Shown here: piece after piece, positions 46,520 through 59,072 of the stretch
Layout of the letters: every line of letters starts with the position of its first letter
How positions within the stretch are numbered: position 1 is the first letter of the stretch
NCBI RefSeq assembly: GCF_036785885.1
Contig: NC_092317.1
Coordinates: forward strand, 7,938,501 to 8,002,500
Source: Coffea arabica
Taxonomy: Eukaryota > Streptophyta > Magnoliopsida > Gentianales > Rubiaceae
Direction: 5' to 3'
DNA length: 64,000 nucleotides
Made by a program: the position numbers and the translations under genes
Notes under the pieces: generated by a model
What the model was told of the DNA's origin: nothing
Databases searched by the model: none
The model's input: the letters and a program-made list of their open reading frames with translations, nothing else

Positions 46520-49500
46520 CTAGTTGTCAAGGTCAAAGTACTTTGGATCAGATGGATAATGATATTCCACATGCAACTGCAATGCCAAACTGAAAACCAG
46601 TTAGAGAGTCTTAAATATTCTCAGATGTGAAAGACTCGCATTAACTAGCAACAAAGAGTACATTGACTAGTAGAGGTCCTGTAGGTCTGGCATTTCAATC
46701 AGTAAAAACTACTATCATACATGCTTAGTGTTCTTTAGAGCACTACAATTCATGTTGCAGCAGAGAAAATAAGTTTTTCGGAGTCAAAATGCATGCATCC
46801 TTCCAGATAATGCCCATTTCTATGAATTTGCTTGTAATTCTCTCATGCTCAACTGCTAAGTGCAAATTATAAAATTCAATTGTGCATGACAGAATCATAA
46901 ACAAATCCACAGAAATTATCTGGATGATTGCATAAATAAGGCTCACAGCCAATTGACAAAGGCCACTCCCAGTAACTACTACTAAGTCATAGATAGAAGG
47001 TATCATGCTCAAAACAGACTACGACAATATAGCTAGTCATGGCCCAGAAGATGGTAAACTTGATATTTGAATGAAAAATTGAACGAGTTAGCATGTGAAA
47101 AATCAAGAAAAAGAAAAACATGAATTAAGGGGGATTTAGAACACAAAGTAATAGATAATTGAGAACAAGAGTTCAACAACAACTTGTGTATGCTTTCAGT
47201 AACATTAGAATTAGTATAATTCAGGCTATCTAGCATATTATTCAGTTTTAACCTCACCAATTATCTTGTCCTCAGGCAAGTTACAGTTACAGTCCCAATT
47301 CCTAAATATAGTTATTTATCTGCAACAAACCAAATACTTTCAAAGCAGGTATACATCTTCAGCTTAGACATATAAAATTTGAAAAAGAAACAGTGAGATT
47401 ACTATTTTTGCTTTTCCCTACTGAATTCTTGATTCAGGTTGAAGGTCATGTTCTCTTATAGCAATTTACTTCAGTTGTGTCATCCTAATTATGGACAAAA
47501 CCACCAATCAAAAGCAGAACATCACACACTAGAGATAGACTTTTAGACATACCTTCCCCTCGTCAGAATCTGAATGACGCTGAGGGAACACCACCCTCAA
47601 ATCATTATACAGATAGAAGCGCCTCTCACCTTCAATGTCCATTCTGTTTCTCACAGGCAGAGCAGCAGTATCAGACTTGCACCTCTGAAATGTTCTGGAA
47701 TATTTCTTTGGGTGTGGACACAGAAATCTGACATGTAGAGCATAACGGAGAACACCAGGACATGCAGTACTGTCATTGACCTTTGAAGTGCCATTTGCGT
47801 ATTTGCTTTCAGTAACACTAGATGGTACAGTAGGTACATTCTCCAACTCTATACTGCCCCTATGTTCTTTAATATCTGATCTTTCTACCAGATGAACTCC
47901 ATCCGAACCAGAAAGCACTGTTTCATGCTGTAAAGAATCACCACTTTTTGCAGTTGTAGGTGACTTGCCCTCTTTTTTCAAGTCAGATCTCCTTCTGTCT
48001 AAAGCTAAAGTAGCCTTTTGGCGTAGAAATGTCTGCAAAGGTTTATTGATGAAATAGATAAATTTGGTAATTCTATGTTCTTTACTCATGACAACCACCT
48101 CCAAATATGCATGATAAAGAATCTGCTTAGTCAAAATACAGCAATTAACAAAAACCATGGAGGTAAGATCAATTCAAGATATAACTAGTCAAGAAACCTT
48201 GTCTTTTTGTTCTTTCCTTTTTCTGACAATAAATCATGTACATGTACTAATCAAGGATAATAGAAACTGTCAAAATGCTCAGTCAGCTAATTCACAATTA
48301 ACAGCAGCATGGAAGATAATCAGAAGAGCTATCTGCCAGTCTGTTCTTGACTGGAAGCAACCTACTTCTCTATTAAGAAATACAGCTTCCATCAACTGAG
48401 CATTTCGAGAACCAGTAAGTGAATTATGATGTCTACACTTCTCAATGACTAAAAGTGATATGCTCATCAGCAATAAAAGCTTCGTTTCAGAGGAGGGGAA
48501 AAAGGTAAACAAGCAGATTGATCTCAACTTAGTTTATTAAGCAAAACCTGAGTAGAAGACCAAGTAAATGACTAAACACAAATCCATCTCAACAACAAAA
48601 GCAAACAAGAACAAAGGTACTGATGTAAAAAACAGAGAAGAGCATGCTAATGTTAAGTTTTCGATTAGCTTATGAAAGCCACAAGTACCTTGGTGCCAGC
48701 AGGCATGTCACTTAAATCGTAATTACAAACAAATGTGTGAATGGGTGTTCTCTCTGGATTGCTCAAAACCTGCAAATGGAAATTCAATTATCAACTTAAA
48801 TAAAGAAACAGCCAAGAGCATCTACGCAAGAAGAAAACAACTAAATGTTTAGCAGCTAGCAGCACAGTCCACAAGAAACCTTTTAAGTTCCAAAGACAAT
48901 TCAAAATTGTGTTTTCTTATACTCAAGGATTTCATCTGAACAGAGTTCATTTCAACTCACATGGTAAGATATCAATACCTTGAAGCACGAAATTAGATCT
49001 AGATCTTAATCATGGAATGAGAAGTAACAGTAAATAGAAATGAGTGCTAAAAACTTTCTACAATGGTGAATAATGATAATCTTCATGTATTTGTATTGCT
49101 AAACCAATCAGGAATCACAACAGTAGCTAGATGACGAAACAGATGCAAAGTTAAAAAGGAAAAAGAAACAGAAAAAGTTAAGAAATGGTTCTATGCAACA
49201 ATATATGGAGGAAGTTGAGAGACTTTTACATTGCAACCTTCACAGCACATATGCAAGGTTTTTACTATTGTTCAAGTTCTTCCTTCTATTCACTTATATC
49301 CAGGTACAAATAGGTCTGAACTGAGTGAGACCACAGAGCACAAGAAAACTCCCAGTTTGATTTCCTAGGAGAGTGGATTTTTTTAAGCAGATTGACTTAT
49401 CAACTTGGAGAAATTCGCATAAGTTTATTCAATTATGTTTATGGTCAACTTCAGAATAATGTGCTAATGAATTTTTGCAAAGAATAAGGAACTAGGAAAT

Positions 49501-51741
49501 GCTCTCATGAAGTCCATCTTCCTTATTTAGGGGTAACATGTTAATAAACGAGTACATCTATTTGAAAAAAAAAATGACATTGAATACTTGGTCTCCACTT
49601 TCTCGTTTCTAGAATAATTTCACATTGCTCAGAATCCAAGTTGATTGCTAATTAACTAATAGATGTAAACAGATAGCCAGTACGAACATAAGTCATAATC
49701 AATTTAACTAGTTTATTCACTCCTGTTGAATAATCTATAAAACTAAACCAGCAGTTGCAAATTCAATTACAAGCAATAAGTATTGCAGTTATTCATTGAA
49801 ATTAGGCTTTAAAGAACTATCGGACAAATCATGTTAAGACTTTAAGGTCAGAAGTCCTAACTTCACAGCTAGGAAACAATAACCACAAACTCAAAATCAT
49901 GATAGACATGAGTGGTCAAACAACCTTCCAATTTTATCTGTAACTTGATCTTCATAATTTATCACTTGAACTTACTGTAGGAGCATATTTGCATGTTTTA
50001 ACAGTATATAATTGCTTTGCCATTGGGACGTCACCTGGTGCAGACGTACAACATATTCATCCACAAGATACAAAAACATTAAGGGACAAGAATCACCAGT
50101 TGTATACGCCCTTTCATAGGAACACGCAAGCGACTTCTTTCTGTTGGGGAGCCATTGCTGCTAAAGCTCCTCTTCATTGTTGGGGCTTTGTACTTATTAG
50201 GAGACGACTGCCCTCCTAAATCTATTGATGAATAATAAAGTAAGTAGTTATCACCATCCACACTTGTCGCAGAAAATGGAAGTTTCTGTGGGTGGGGTGA
50301 GAAGCTTCCTCCAGTAATATTAAGAACCGCAAGGAAACCATCAAATTTCTGCATAAAAAGTTCAGAGTGGGGTATAATGAGGTAGAGCATAAAAGCCTAA
50401 TTGAACAAAGAACTTGCCAACTGACATCGGGAGTATATGGAAAAGTACATGAGACACAACTGATGTATGAGTTTTAACATGAAAACTTACCTGGGACGGA
50501 ATCCCAGATGCTAAACGACCAGATAACAGTGATTCCTCAAATGAACCAACCAAGGATCTTTTAACAGACAATCCACTGAGATTCCTACCTAATTTGGCAC
50601 ATTGGTTTGTAAATGCTGAGTCACATCCCAAGTTACCTCTAGTAGCAGTTATACTTTCAGGAGTGAATTGCTCTAAGTTCATTTGAAAAACATCAATATC
50701 TTCAAATGTTTCACATGCCATTTTAGAATCCTTTTCTGTTTGAGAAGATGGTATGGCACAGATAGTTCCTTCAAGTGACTGTCGTATATCCTTCAAGGTT
50801 AAACAATTTTCATCAAGTTCCAACATTTCCTCATACTCTTCCAAAGTTCTCATTCTTCTAGAAGACTTGGGTCCAAGAGGTGACAGAGACAATGATGGTG
50901 ACACAACTTTTTCCTGCACTATGTCTATCGCCCCATTTTGAGACTTTAATTTAGGCAATTTTCCATAAGAACTTACTCCAGGGGAAGATGAATAAAATAT
51001 TTCAGGATGACCTTTCGCATCTTCAAACAGAGGGCCATCTGTAATGATGCTAGAGTTTGTCCCACTATGTTGATTGTGAGTATGAATGAATTCAAGAAAC
51101 TTAGATTTGGATGAAAACAAGGTATGGCCATGATTGGAGTTGCTTACATTACTTATTTTATGTTCTTGCAAGTTGATCCCATAATTTTCACCATACAACA
51201 GAGAATCCATCCTGTTAATGTCCCTTCCAGGGTCTATGCACCTATCATTAAATTCATCTGGTAAAAGCAAGCCATTCAAAGGAGAAAACAACTGTTTCCG
51301 AACCAGAGAACCAGTTGCCTCAGTGGTACCAATGACACTGGTTGAAAAAGGAACAGCAGATTTATGTCCTTCAAAAACACCAACATTAGGATGAGTAGTA
51401 TTTGGTCCAGTTGAATCGAATCCCACAATCCTTGAAGCAGGAGTCTGAGCAATCCTTCCACCATTAAATGGCAAAAATCTAGTTTCTACTGTACCAACTC
51501 TTAATCTATGCGTGTTGGCCATGCCATCTTTATGTGCACTGCCGACATCAGCATTGTTTGAAACCTCCCTTGACAAAGTGCAAGAGAGATCCCCGAGCAT
51601 ATGATTGCTTGGACGACCAATGTGCAATTCATTCGTATCATAGCTCGCACCCGTTAATCGAGGTGGAGTTTGTGCCAATGTGCGTAATGATACAGTCACC
51701 TCCTCAGCAATTTTGCTGGAAGACACTTGAGGCAATCCCAT
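46520..51741 (-). CDS. Atos/FAM214-family protein, plant homologue (706 aa, five coding exons)
   Basis: Coding exons on the minus strand are 51741-50491, 50348-50097, 48769-48689, 48032-47553 and 46576-46520, all GT-AG and all in phase 0. Residues 1-400 are low-complexity and poorly conserved, with acidic-hydrophobic stretches ([31 protein letters not shown]) that might act in transcription. The conserved Atos region starts at 401 ([10 protein letters not shown]) and continues through [44 protein letters not shown] (split here across residues 502-524) and TFLRQKATL. The C-terminal 'chromosome segregation' type domain (about 630-706) reads [31 protein letters not shown] and [13 protein letters not shown]. 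Animal members are nuclear regulators (Drosophila Atossa); the plant role is not established. ATG context and exon 1 acceptor (51745-51744) imply a 5' UTR intron. Confidence 0.92.
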
Positions 51742-52855
51742 TCCTGAAACAAGAAACCCTTTTCACCACGTTCCCTAAGGTCTTTTCCTGTTCACTCAAC
51801 CTACCCAATTGAACCTAATCTATCCCCAACAAATTACTATCTTATTCACGATAGACACAAGTAATTCCAACTTCACAATGCCAGCAACAACACACTTAAA
51901 AGAATCACCTCAGAATTCATAGAACACAAACCAGAGTTCATTTACATTTCAGCAAATAACACTACTGCACCAGAATACACATTCCCATTCTTACGGCAGC
52001 CCCCTCAAGCAATTGCACGGCTAAATTGATCACAAAGGTGGAAATAAATTAGAGTATGCAGCAGAATTCAAACTGCCAGCGAACCCGCATACCAAAATTA
52101 AGGAGGCATCCATGAATCCTTCCCCAATATCAAAGCCAGCTCTGCAATGTTTCAGAAGAAGGGAAAAGAAAAACAAGGTTAGCTCATTAGGCAAAATTTT
52201 ACACTCGGAAATAGATTGCAACAGACAGCATAAAGAAACAGTTTTTCTCCAAATTAGACATCGACATCCAAATAATTCTCATCATTAGGGAAGTCAACCC
52301 CCTTTTCCCCCTCTCCACACTAACATAGTATCCAAAAAAGAAAGATTGGATATCTTTAGATTAGATGAGCTAAAACTGAGCTGGTTGGTTCACTTAATCT
52401 TGGCACAATGCTAAAAGGCAAAGCAATCTTTAGATGACCAAATGCAACGTTTCCAAGCAAGATGTTAATCAGCTTATTTCTTTTTTAACTATTTATTTTA
52501 TCAAGCGTAAGTAATATCATCTCACCTTATTCAAACAATACTAAGAAAGTAGTAAAAACCAACAAAAGAACTTCACTTAAATTACAATACTGATGATCAT
52601 AGCAAGCATTGCCATGGATTCACCATCTCAACCCACCCCACAAAAAATTCTAAAAAGAAAAATGAAAAATGATTCTCTAGTACAGCAATAAATGAAATTA
52701 TGCACACCTATCAAAAAAAAAAAAAGAAGAGAAAAAGCAGGTAAAAAAAATACGATGATGAAATCTGAGCTGAAAACCAAAGCATAATAACAAAAAAAAA
52801 GGCAAAAGGCATAAACTTTCTATGTATTTGTACAAAGAGCAAAAAAGGGACGCAC

Positions 52856-53130
52856 CAGTGAAGCTTCTGAACTTGTATAGATTTTCTCTAATTCAGTCAG
52901 ATAAAGCTCAAGAATCATACAAATAATCTGGGCTAAAAATAAAAATTGATAATCAAGTTGGATTAATATATTTTTTTCTAATTTTATTCTGAGGTTTCAC
53001 GCATTTCTATCTGTTTCTCTCCTCTCATCTCTCTCTATCTCCCTCTTTTCTGCCTGCAGTTAAAAGAAAGAAGAATAGTTGTTGAAAAATGGAGGCTTGT
53101 TAAGTTGTAGCCTGTTGGCCTCTCAAGTCT
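52856..53130 (-). other. Likely 5' UTR exon of the Atos-like gene
   Basis: On the minus strand a GA-rich leader (gagggagatagagagagatg) ends in CACTG followed by GTGCGT, a plausible donor at 52855-52854. The first coding exon begins at an AG acceptor 2 bases before its ATG. A TATATA-like stretch lies near 53,165. Extent and transcription start are inferred only from composition and splice signals. Confidence 0.4.
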
Positions 53131-53281
53131 CAACCCATCTTGCACGCATATTTTTGTGTTAAGCTATATATTACAATAATCGACTCTCAGCGCAATGTTT
53201 TTGTTTTTTCCCGTTCATATAAAAGATTATGGATGGATATATGCAAGGATCTTTTTGTTGGATTTGTATACAATTCTTTTT

Positions 53282-53907
53282 TAGGGATGATAACGGATAG
53301 GATAAAATTTAATACCCGCGAATAGTTGATCTGGTAGAATCTGGACGTTGATGGATAATCTGTCAGGGTTTGATATTTATGAGAAGCTACTAACAGATAA
53401 TCCAATAAGATTTGATAGGAGAATCCTAATAATTCCATATCCGGTACCCAACATACAATATGTGTGTGAAAAGGAATTAATACCTTTGTTAAACTTGCAT
53501 ATTCTCTCTGGTTTGTATTCACTTTCTATACAAATCCTTGTTGAGAACTATGAGATAATTGTTTGAATCTTTTTTTGAAAAACTACTAAATTTATTCATC
53601 ATAAAATATTGAATTTCTCTATAATTCTATTAAAGCTTAAAATTCAACATAGTGTGCTGATTTAACATGATATGTATTGATTTTAGGTTAATAAAATAAA
53701 AGCTAATTCTCTTTTTTTTTTTTGGAAATTATTCAGATTAACGGGTAGAAGGTACCGATGAATGATCCGAACCTAAAATGAGAGGGTTTGGTAATAAGAA
53801 TTAAAATCGGTAGGATAATCCGATAGTATTTGGTAAAAGATTTAGATATATGAGTTAGGATTTGATAAGAAAGTTTTTTGAGGATATTCAACCCACTATC
53901 ATCCCTA
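53282..53907. mobile_element. hAT-like MITE, 626 bp
   Basis: The ends tagggatgataacgg (left) and, in reverse complement, tagggatgatagtggg (right) form a 16-bp imperfect terminal inverted repeat of hAT style. Flanks are T-rich on both sides (ttcttttt / aatttttt), so the 8-bp target duplication is not decisive. The interior repeats ggata/gataatcc words and has no transposase. Confidence 0.65.
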
Positions 53908-54865
53908 AATTTTTTTTCTTTTTTGATTTTTTAACATTAGAGGACTGTATTTTAACAAATGGAAGCTTCAAAAGAATTTTCTTAACTACCTTAACATGAC
54001 GGAAAGTTATATTTTGGTCACTACTATCATGTGATTTAATCAAACATTGAATCGAATTGAATGACATATTTGACAAGTTTCAATAAGCATTCCAAAAACC
54101 AGACTCATTTAGTGCCTACTTTCGAAGAAAAATAAATGACAAATTTTCGACCCAACATGGAAAGTTAAACTTTCTAAGTCTTTCTTCTAATTTAGTTGCT
54201 CATCAAAAGCCTAAGCTAGACGTCGTATGGCAACAATAAACCATTGAGTCTTGGTCCATTGGCCAAAAAGACCCCCTTAAAGCTCTTGCCTACGCAAAGA
54301 CAGAGGATCAAATCTCCCGACTTAGTGCATCAAGAAGTATAGTGCTTATTGTTCTTAAAAAATTCGGAGGATGCAATAGTGTTAAATAGTTACCATTGTT
54401 GTAAAAAAAAAATAATTTCATATCGCAACAATAATGTTATAAGCAACCTTATTTGTGTAAACACATTTATCAATCACTTTTTTATATCATATATATCAAA
54501 TCGCTAAAATACATTTTATTACAAAAACTCCTAAAAATAGCAGTACAAAGAATTCTAATTTTGTGAACACGAGCACATGATTTTGGTCTATATTTGGATG
54601 TAAAACTCTACCAATGTTTATTGTGTGGGACAATGAAATAGGCCGTGTAAGAGAAGTAGGATCTCTAACATTCTAACATTTTCATGTGCACTAGAAAAAT
54701 CTTTTAAATAACATTCATAATATGTGTATATTTGGAAGAGAAGTCTTAATCAAATTCGTGTTAGGTTAATGTTTAAGTTCAAGCTTCCTAAGCTCTCTTT
54801 CCATTTACATGACAAGTGTATCGATAAATTCTCCATCAATGTCATGTGGGACTTGTATAAGTTTA

Positions 54866-55012
54866 GGTTGTGTTTGGATTGCATTTTCCGTCATTTTTCA
54901 TGAAAAAATTACTGTAGCGATTTGATATATGTGAGGGAAAAAGGTGATAGAGAAATGTGATCACGGAAAACGACAATATTTTCCGACGGAAACAAGCAAT
55001 CCAAGTAAGGCC
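54866..55012. mobile_element. Tourist-like MITE with TTA target duplication
   Basis: The ends ggttgtgtttggattgc (left) and, in reverse complement, ggccttacttggattgc (right) are inverted repeats that continue into ttttccgtc/tttccgtcgg. TTA flanks both ends (54863-54865, 55013-55015), matching the 3-bp preference of PIF/Harbinger elements. Confidence 0.7.
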
Positions 55013-57741
55013 TTAGATTTTGAACTCTTTCCAACTTTTGTAGTTGTGATTGAATCATACAAATATTGACTTCCCTATATCATATTGCCACATAGCATCT
55101 TTCACAATACTTTAGAAGCTGTGCATTTTTGCTACATGTGACCTGTTTTGAAACTTTTGGTTGGGGAAGAAAATTTGGTAGAAGTTCCAGTCACCTGTGC
55201 AAGAAAATAGAAAAGTAAAATTAGGCAGAGGAAAAAAAACCGATGCATGGCTACCATGGAAGCAGAGGAGTCCATCATTATAGTCGCATGTGGTACAAGT
55301 CCGTGAGGAACGAGTGGCAAAACCGCCAAGGGCCGAGGTTTCCAACCAACCACGTTTTCTTCTCCTTGTCTATAAGTTTGCGGCTCTCCTTTTTCCTCCT
55401 ACATTTCTAGAGGATTGGGAATGTAGAACACTCTTTCCTTATTTTTTTTTCCTATGGGTTAGGCGGTTCAGAGAGAGGGAGAGGTTTCTGATTCGAGTTC
55501 TCCTACTTATATTTTTAAAAAATTTAATTAAAAAAATCACACTATATTTTCTAAAATGTTGAAGACGATTTAATTTAGTGATTAAAGTTAAAAATCTAAA
55601 AATTAAAAGTTTTAGAATCAAATGCTCTCACCTCCTACCTACTTAAATTTCACCCTTCACTCACTGAAAAATATTTTTCTTTTCCGACCAGAAAGAAAAA
55701 AGCTACACCTTAGAAAAGTAGGGTTTCTCTCCTTTTTTTTCTTTTTTTTTTTGCTTTTCTAATTCGACAGTGACTTCAAACCTTATAAAAGGAATAAAAA
55801 CAAAAAAAAATTGATAGTCTAACAAAAGCCCTAATGGTCACTTAGCTATTAGAAATTTGGAGGCCAATGAATTTTATATTATCTTCTGCAAAATTATTAA
55901 TATATTTTTTTAAAGAGAGTACGTAGTTTATTTTATAAAAAGTATATACATAGTGTAAAGAGCAAATAAAAAAATTAAAATTTTGTAGTGTTTGGTATTT
56001 TAGGCGGTGTCATAAGGGAACTGGATTTTGACATAAATTGCCACTCAGCCTAGAAGAAACAAACACTCCAAAAGAAGAGACAAAATTTGATCTGTTTATG
56101 CATTTGTGTATGACCTCGTCCTCAATTTCTATTTCTACTACGTTTCACAACTTTAAGATTCACCACCCAACAAAAATTTCTGCAATCCGCCATGTTTTTT
56201 TTTTCCCTCTTTCTTGGTCTCTCGTGTTTTGTTCTGCAATGAATGCATCTTGGCCAATACAAGAAAATTATTCTCCATTCAACCAATTTATTCAATCCTT
56301 GCCTACAAAAATAAATGAATCAATTTGGACTCGACGCAAATTAATCATCTTGATTATACTCTTAAAAAAGCCGCAACATTGGCACTTCACATCATGTGTG
56401 TTTTGATAGCAGATTATTTGGGACAATTTTGTGTGAAAAAAATAACGTTGCACTTTTTTGATATGATATATGTGAGATAAAAAGATAGTTGAAAAATGTA
56501 TTGATTTACCATTTACCGAGCGTTTAATGTTGTACGACTTACGGGATTTACTAAAATAAATTTTCAATCACAAGGGTATTCTGAAGTTCGGGACGACCAC
56601 AAATTTGCCGAAAGCCCAAATCGTTTTGGGACCATTTATTCTGGGCCAAGTTTAAGCTTGCTAAAACCCAGTTTATAAATGGACTTCAAATTGGAATGCA
56701 TTGTTGCATTGGTGTATTAAGATGTCCAAATTGGTTACTATTATTTACAAAGCCCAATATGGTAACTAGTAAATTTTATTGTGACAATTTTTGAAGTAAA
56801 GTAGGAACTGAAAATGAATTCTTTCTATATTCGTCCCTTGGCTTTTCTCCCTCTAGCTAAAAATAACTAAAGGATTGAATAAGACTTCATGAGAATTTGG
56901 GATTTACCAATGTGATTATCTCTAGATCTCTACTATGTATAAAGCTTCTACAAAAATTTTGGTGTAAAAGAAATGCGTCATTTTTTTTTTTTTGTATTTT
57001 TAGCACAAAAAGGAAAATGAAAAAAACAACCAAAAGAAAACTCCAATCCAAACCAGTTTTCCACGTTTGGGGTGTCATCTTTCTGTATTTTCATTCTTAA
57101 AAAAGAAAGAACTCCATCCAAACGAGTTTTCCCCCCTCCAGTACTTAAAAATGTGTCATCCTTTGTATTTTTTTCATTTTCGCATATTTGAATTGCGAGT
57201 TTTGCTTATCGGAATTTTTTTAGCACATTTCTCAATTATCTATTTACCTTATATAATCACGTAGTTACAATAAATTTTTGTACAGAAACTCCAATCTAAA
57301 TCGACAAATTTGTAACTTTACACATCTTTTCTCTTTCTGCCCATGCCATTCAGCACAAATTTTTTAGTTAAGCACACACGTGAATTATGTTAAAAACACA
57401 CTAATAATACATTAAAGAAAAATTCGTTTGGATTGGTCACTTTTTCAAATACAATTTTACAATAATATACAAATAAAAATAACTTAAAAAATATTTTATC
57501 CATACAATATATCAAATATTTTAAAAAAATTTTATAATAAAAATTTTTCATATACACTGGTATAGTCAAATTTTTAAAAAATACCTTTAAAAATAACTAA
57601 TTCAAACGGATCATCTGTATATGGGACGTAGCCAATTAATTATATGATTGTTCTATATTCTTGAAAGAAAAAAAATAGCATAACATAAATTAAGATATTA
57701 AAGGAGAACTCAAACTGAGCTAAGAAAGAGGATCCACCTCT
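55013..57741. other. Intergenic AT-rich region
   Basis: No supported gene. Short frames here have no recognisable content. Several poly-A/T runs occur (about 55,730-55,755, 56,978-56,993). Confidence 0.5.
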
Positions 57742-57975
57742 ATGGGCAAACAGCGCCATCCAAAATGGCCAACTCGCTTAGAAATGGGTTGGTTATACAA
57801 GAGTAGAATCGGAGTTCAAATTTGGCACAAGGAGAGGTCTCTTATCCCTCCAGACTGGTTCAAGCGTAAGCAAACGGTGCTTAGGAGTTCAAATAAACAA
57901 GTCAGTGATGCTTATCAGCTTTTTTGGACAGCAATTGAATATAATAAACCCGATAAAGGAGGGTGGGATCGTTAA
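57742..57975 (+). other. Unassigned small ORF upstream of the dehydrogenase gene (77 aa)
   Basis: It starts at an ATG and encodes a basic, Trp-rich sequence (KQRHPKWPTRLEMGWLY, SLIPPDWFKRK, AYQLFWTAIEYNKPD) with no low complexity, in an otherwise stop-rich AT-rich area. I do not recognise it. It ends about 75 bp before a probable 5' UTR of the neighbouring gene. It could be a small gene, an exon, an upstream frame or a remnant of transferred or transposon DNA. Confidence 0.3.
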
Positions 57976-57979
57976 ATTC

Positions 57980-58086
57980 TTAAACAACTCCAATTTGATA
58001 CAGATTGCAGGGAATAGACCGATAAAACCCAACAAAACAGAAAAAGATAGACACAGAACCTCGTTGCTGACTCAGCATTGAACTCT
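57980..58086 (+). other. Possible 5' UTR exon of the alcohol dehydrogenase-like gene
   Basis: An A-rich leader (aaaacccaacaaaacagaaa) is followed by a candidate donor ctctGTAAGC near 58,087. The first coding exon opens at a good acceptor (gttttatgtttcag, AG at 59048-59049), 23 bases before the ATG. The start of transcription is a guess. Confidence 0.35.
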
Positions 58087-59072
58087 GTAAGCTCTCCATA
58101 ACTTCCTAATTTTAGTAAGTTTTCCCTGAAATTGTTTTCTTGAATCGTTCAGCAACATCATCTCATCTATCAGTAATCTGGGATGGAAACTTTGAATTAG
58201 TTTTCTGAATTTTAATGTTTGACTTCTTTCGTTCAAATCCGTCAGAGGGTTGCTGAGACTGTAATTTGAGTTATAAAGTCTCAATGATCTGTCTTTTTGA
58301 CTTCTTTCAAGAATATGTTCTTGATTTAAATAACGTTACTCTCTAAGTAATTGTGGTGTATAAGGTTTTCTAGTTTCCTGCGTATGCTTTAGAAAATATT
58401 AATTGCAGCTACTGCACCATGTCAAACTATGCTGCAAGACTCGTCTTTTAAGTTTCAGATAGGGTGTCTGCAATGTGGCTTTGACTTCTTTCTAGTGATT
58501 GGCTTGCTGTACAGAAAAATAGGGTAGCCCGGATGACCGGACCTAAAGCAAAAAAGGCTGGAGCAGATGCACTTAATTTTTTGTTTTTCCACCACTGGAT
58601 TGGGATTTATTTTAAACTTTTTCTCTGATGGAAATCTAACAGACACAAAGCAAAGTGGAAGACAATCATTTATAGAGTTTCTTCTGATTTTAATTGTTCG
58701 CATCTTAGATAATTGTTTCTGGCATTTAACTCCATTTTTGCTGTTAATGAGATTCAAAATCAGACTATTTGCTATTTGCAGCATGTTTGATGATTTTGTC
58801 TATTCACTATTGCACTGCTGTTTTGGGCTACGATATTTGAATGTGTTGTATACCAAATAAATATTGATTAGTGAATTAGCATTCTTGGTTCTTTGCCGGC
58901 TTCATTGTTTATCTATGCAATATGTTTTTTCTTGGAACTCACATCGTATATGGTTTCTAATTTGTATTCACTTTTAGGTTGTGATAATATGAATTACTCC
59001 TTGAAATGCCAGTTTCTTATAGTGACTGTTTAAAACGTTTATGTTTCAGCTCCATCGTAGTGTCATCACCAT

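Noticed and set aside
53187..53566. Frames on both strands over 53.2-53.6 kb
   Set aside because: They lie in the hAT-like MITE with ggata repeats and show no protein family features.
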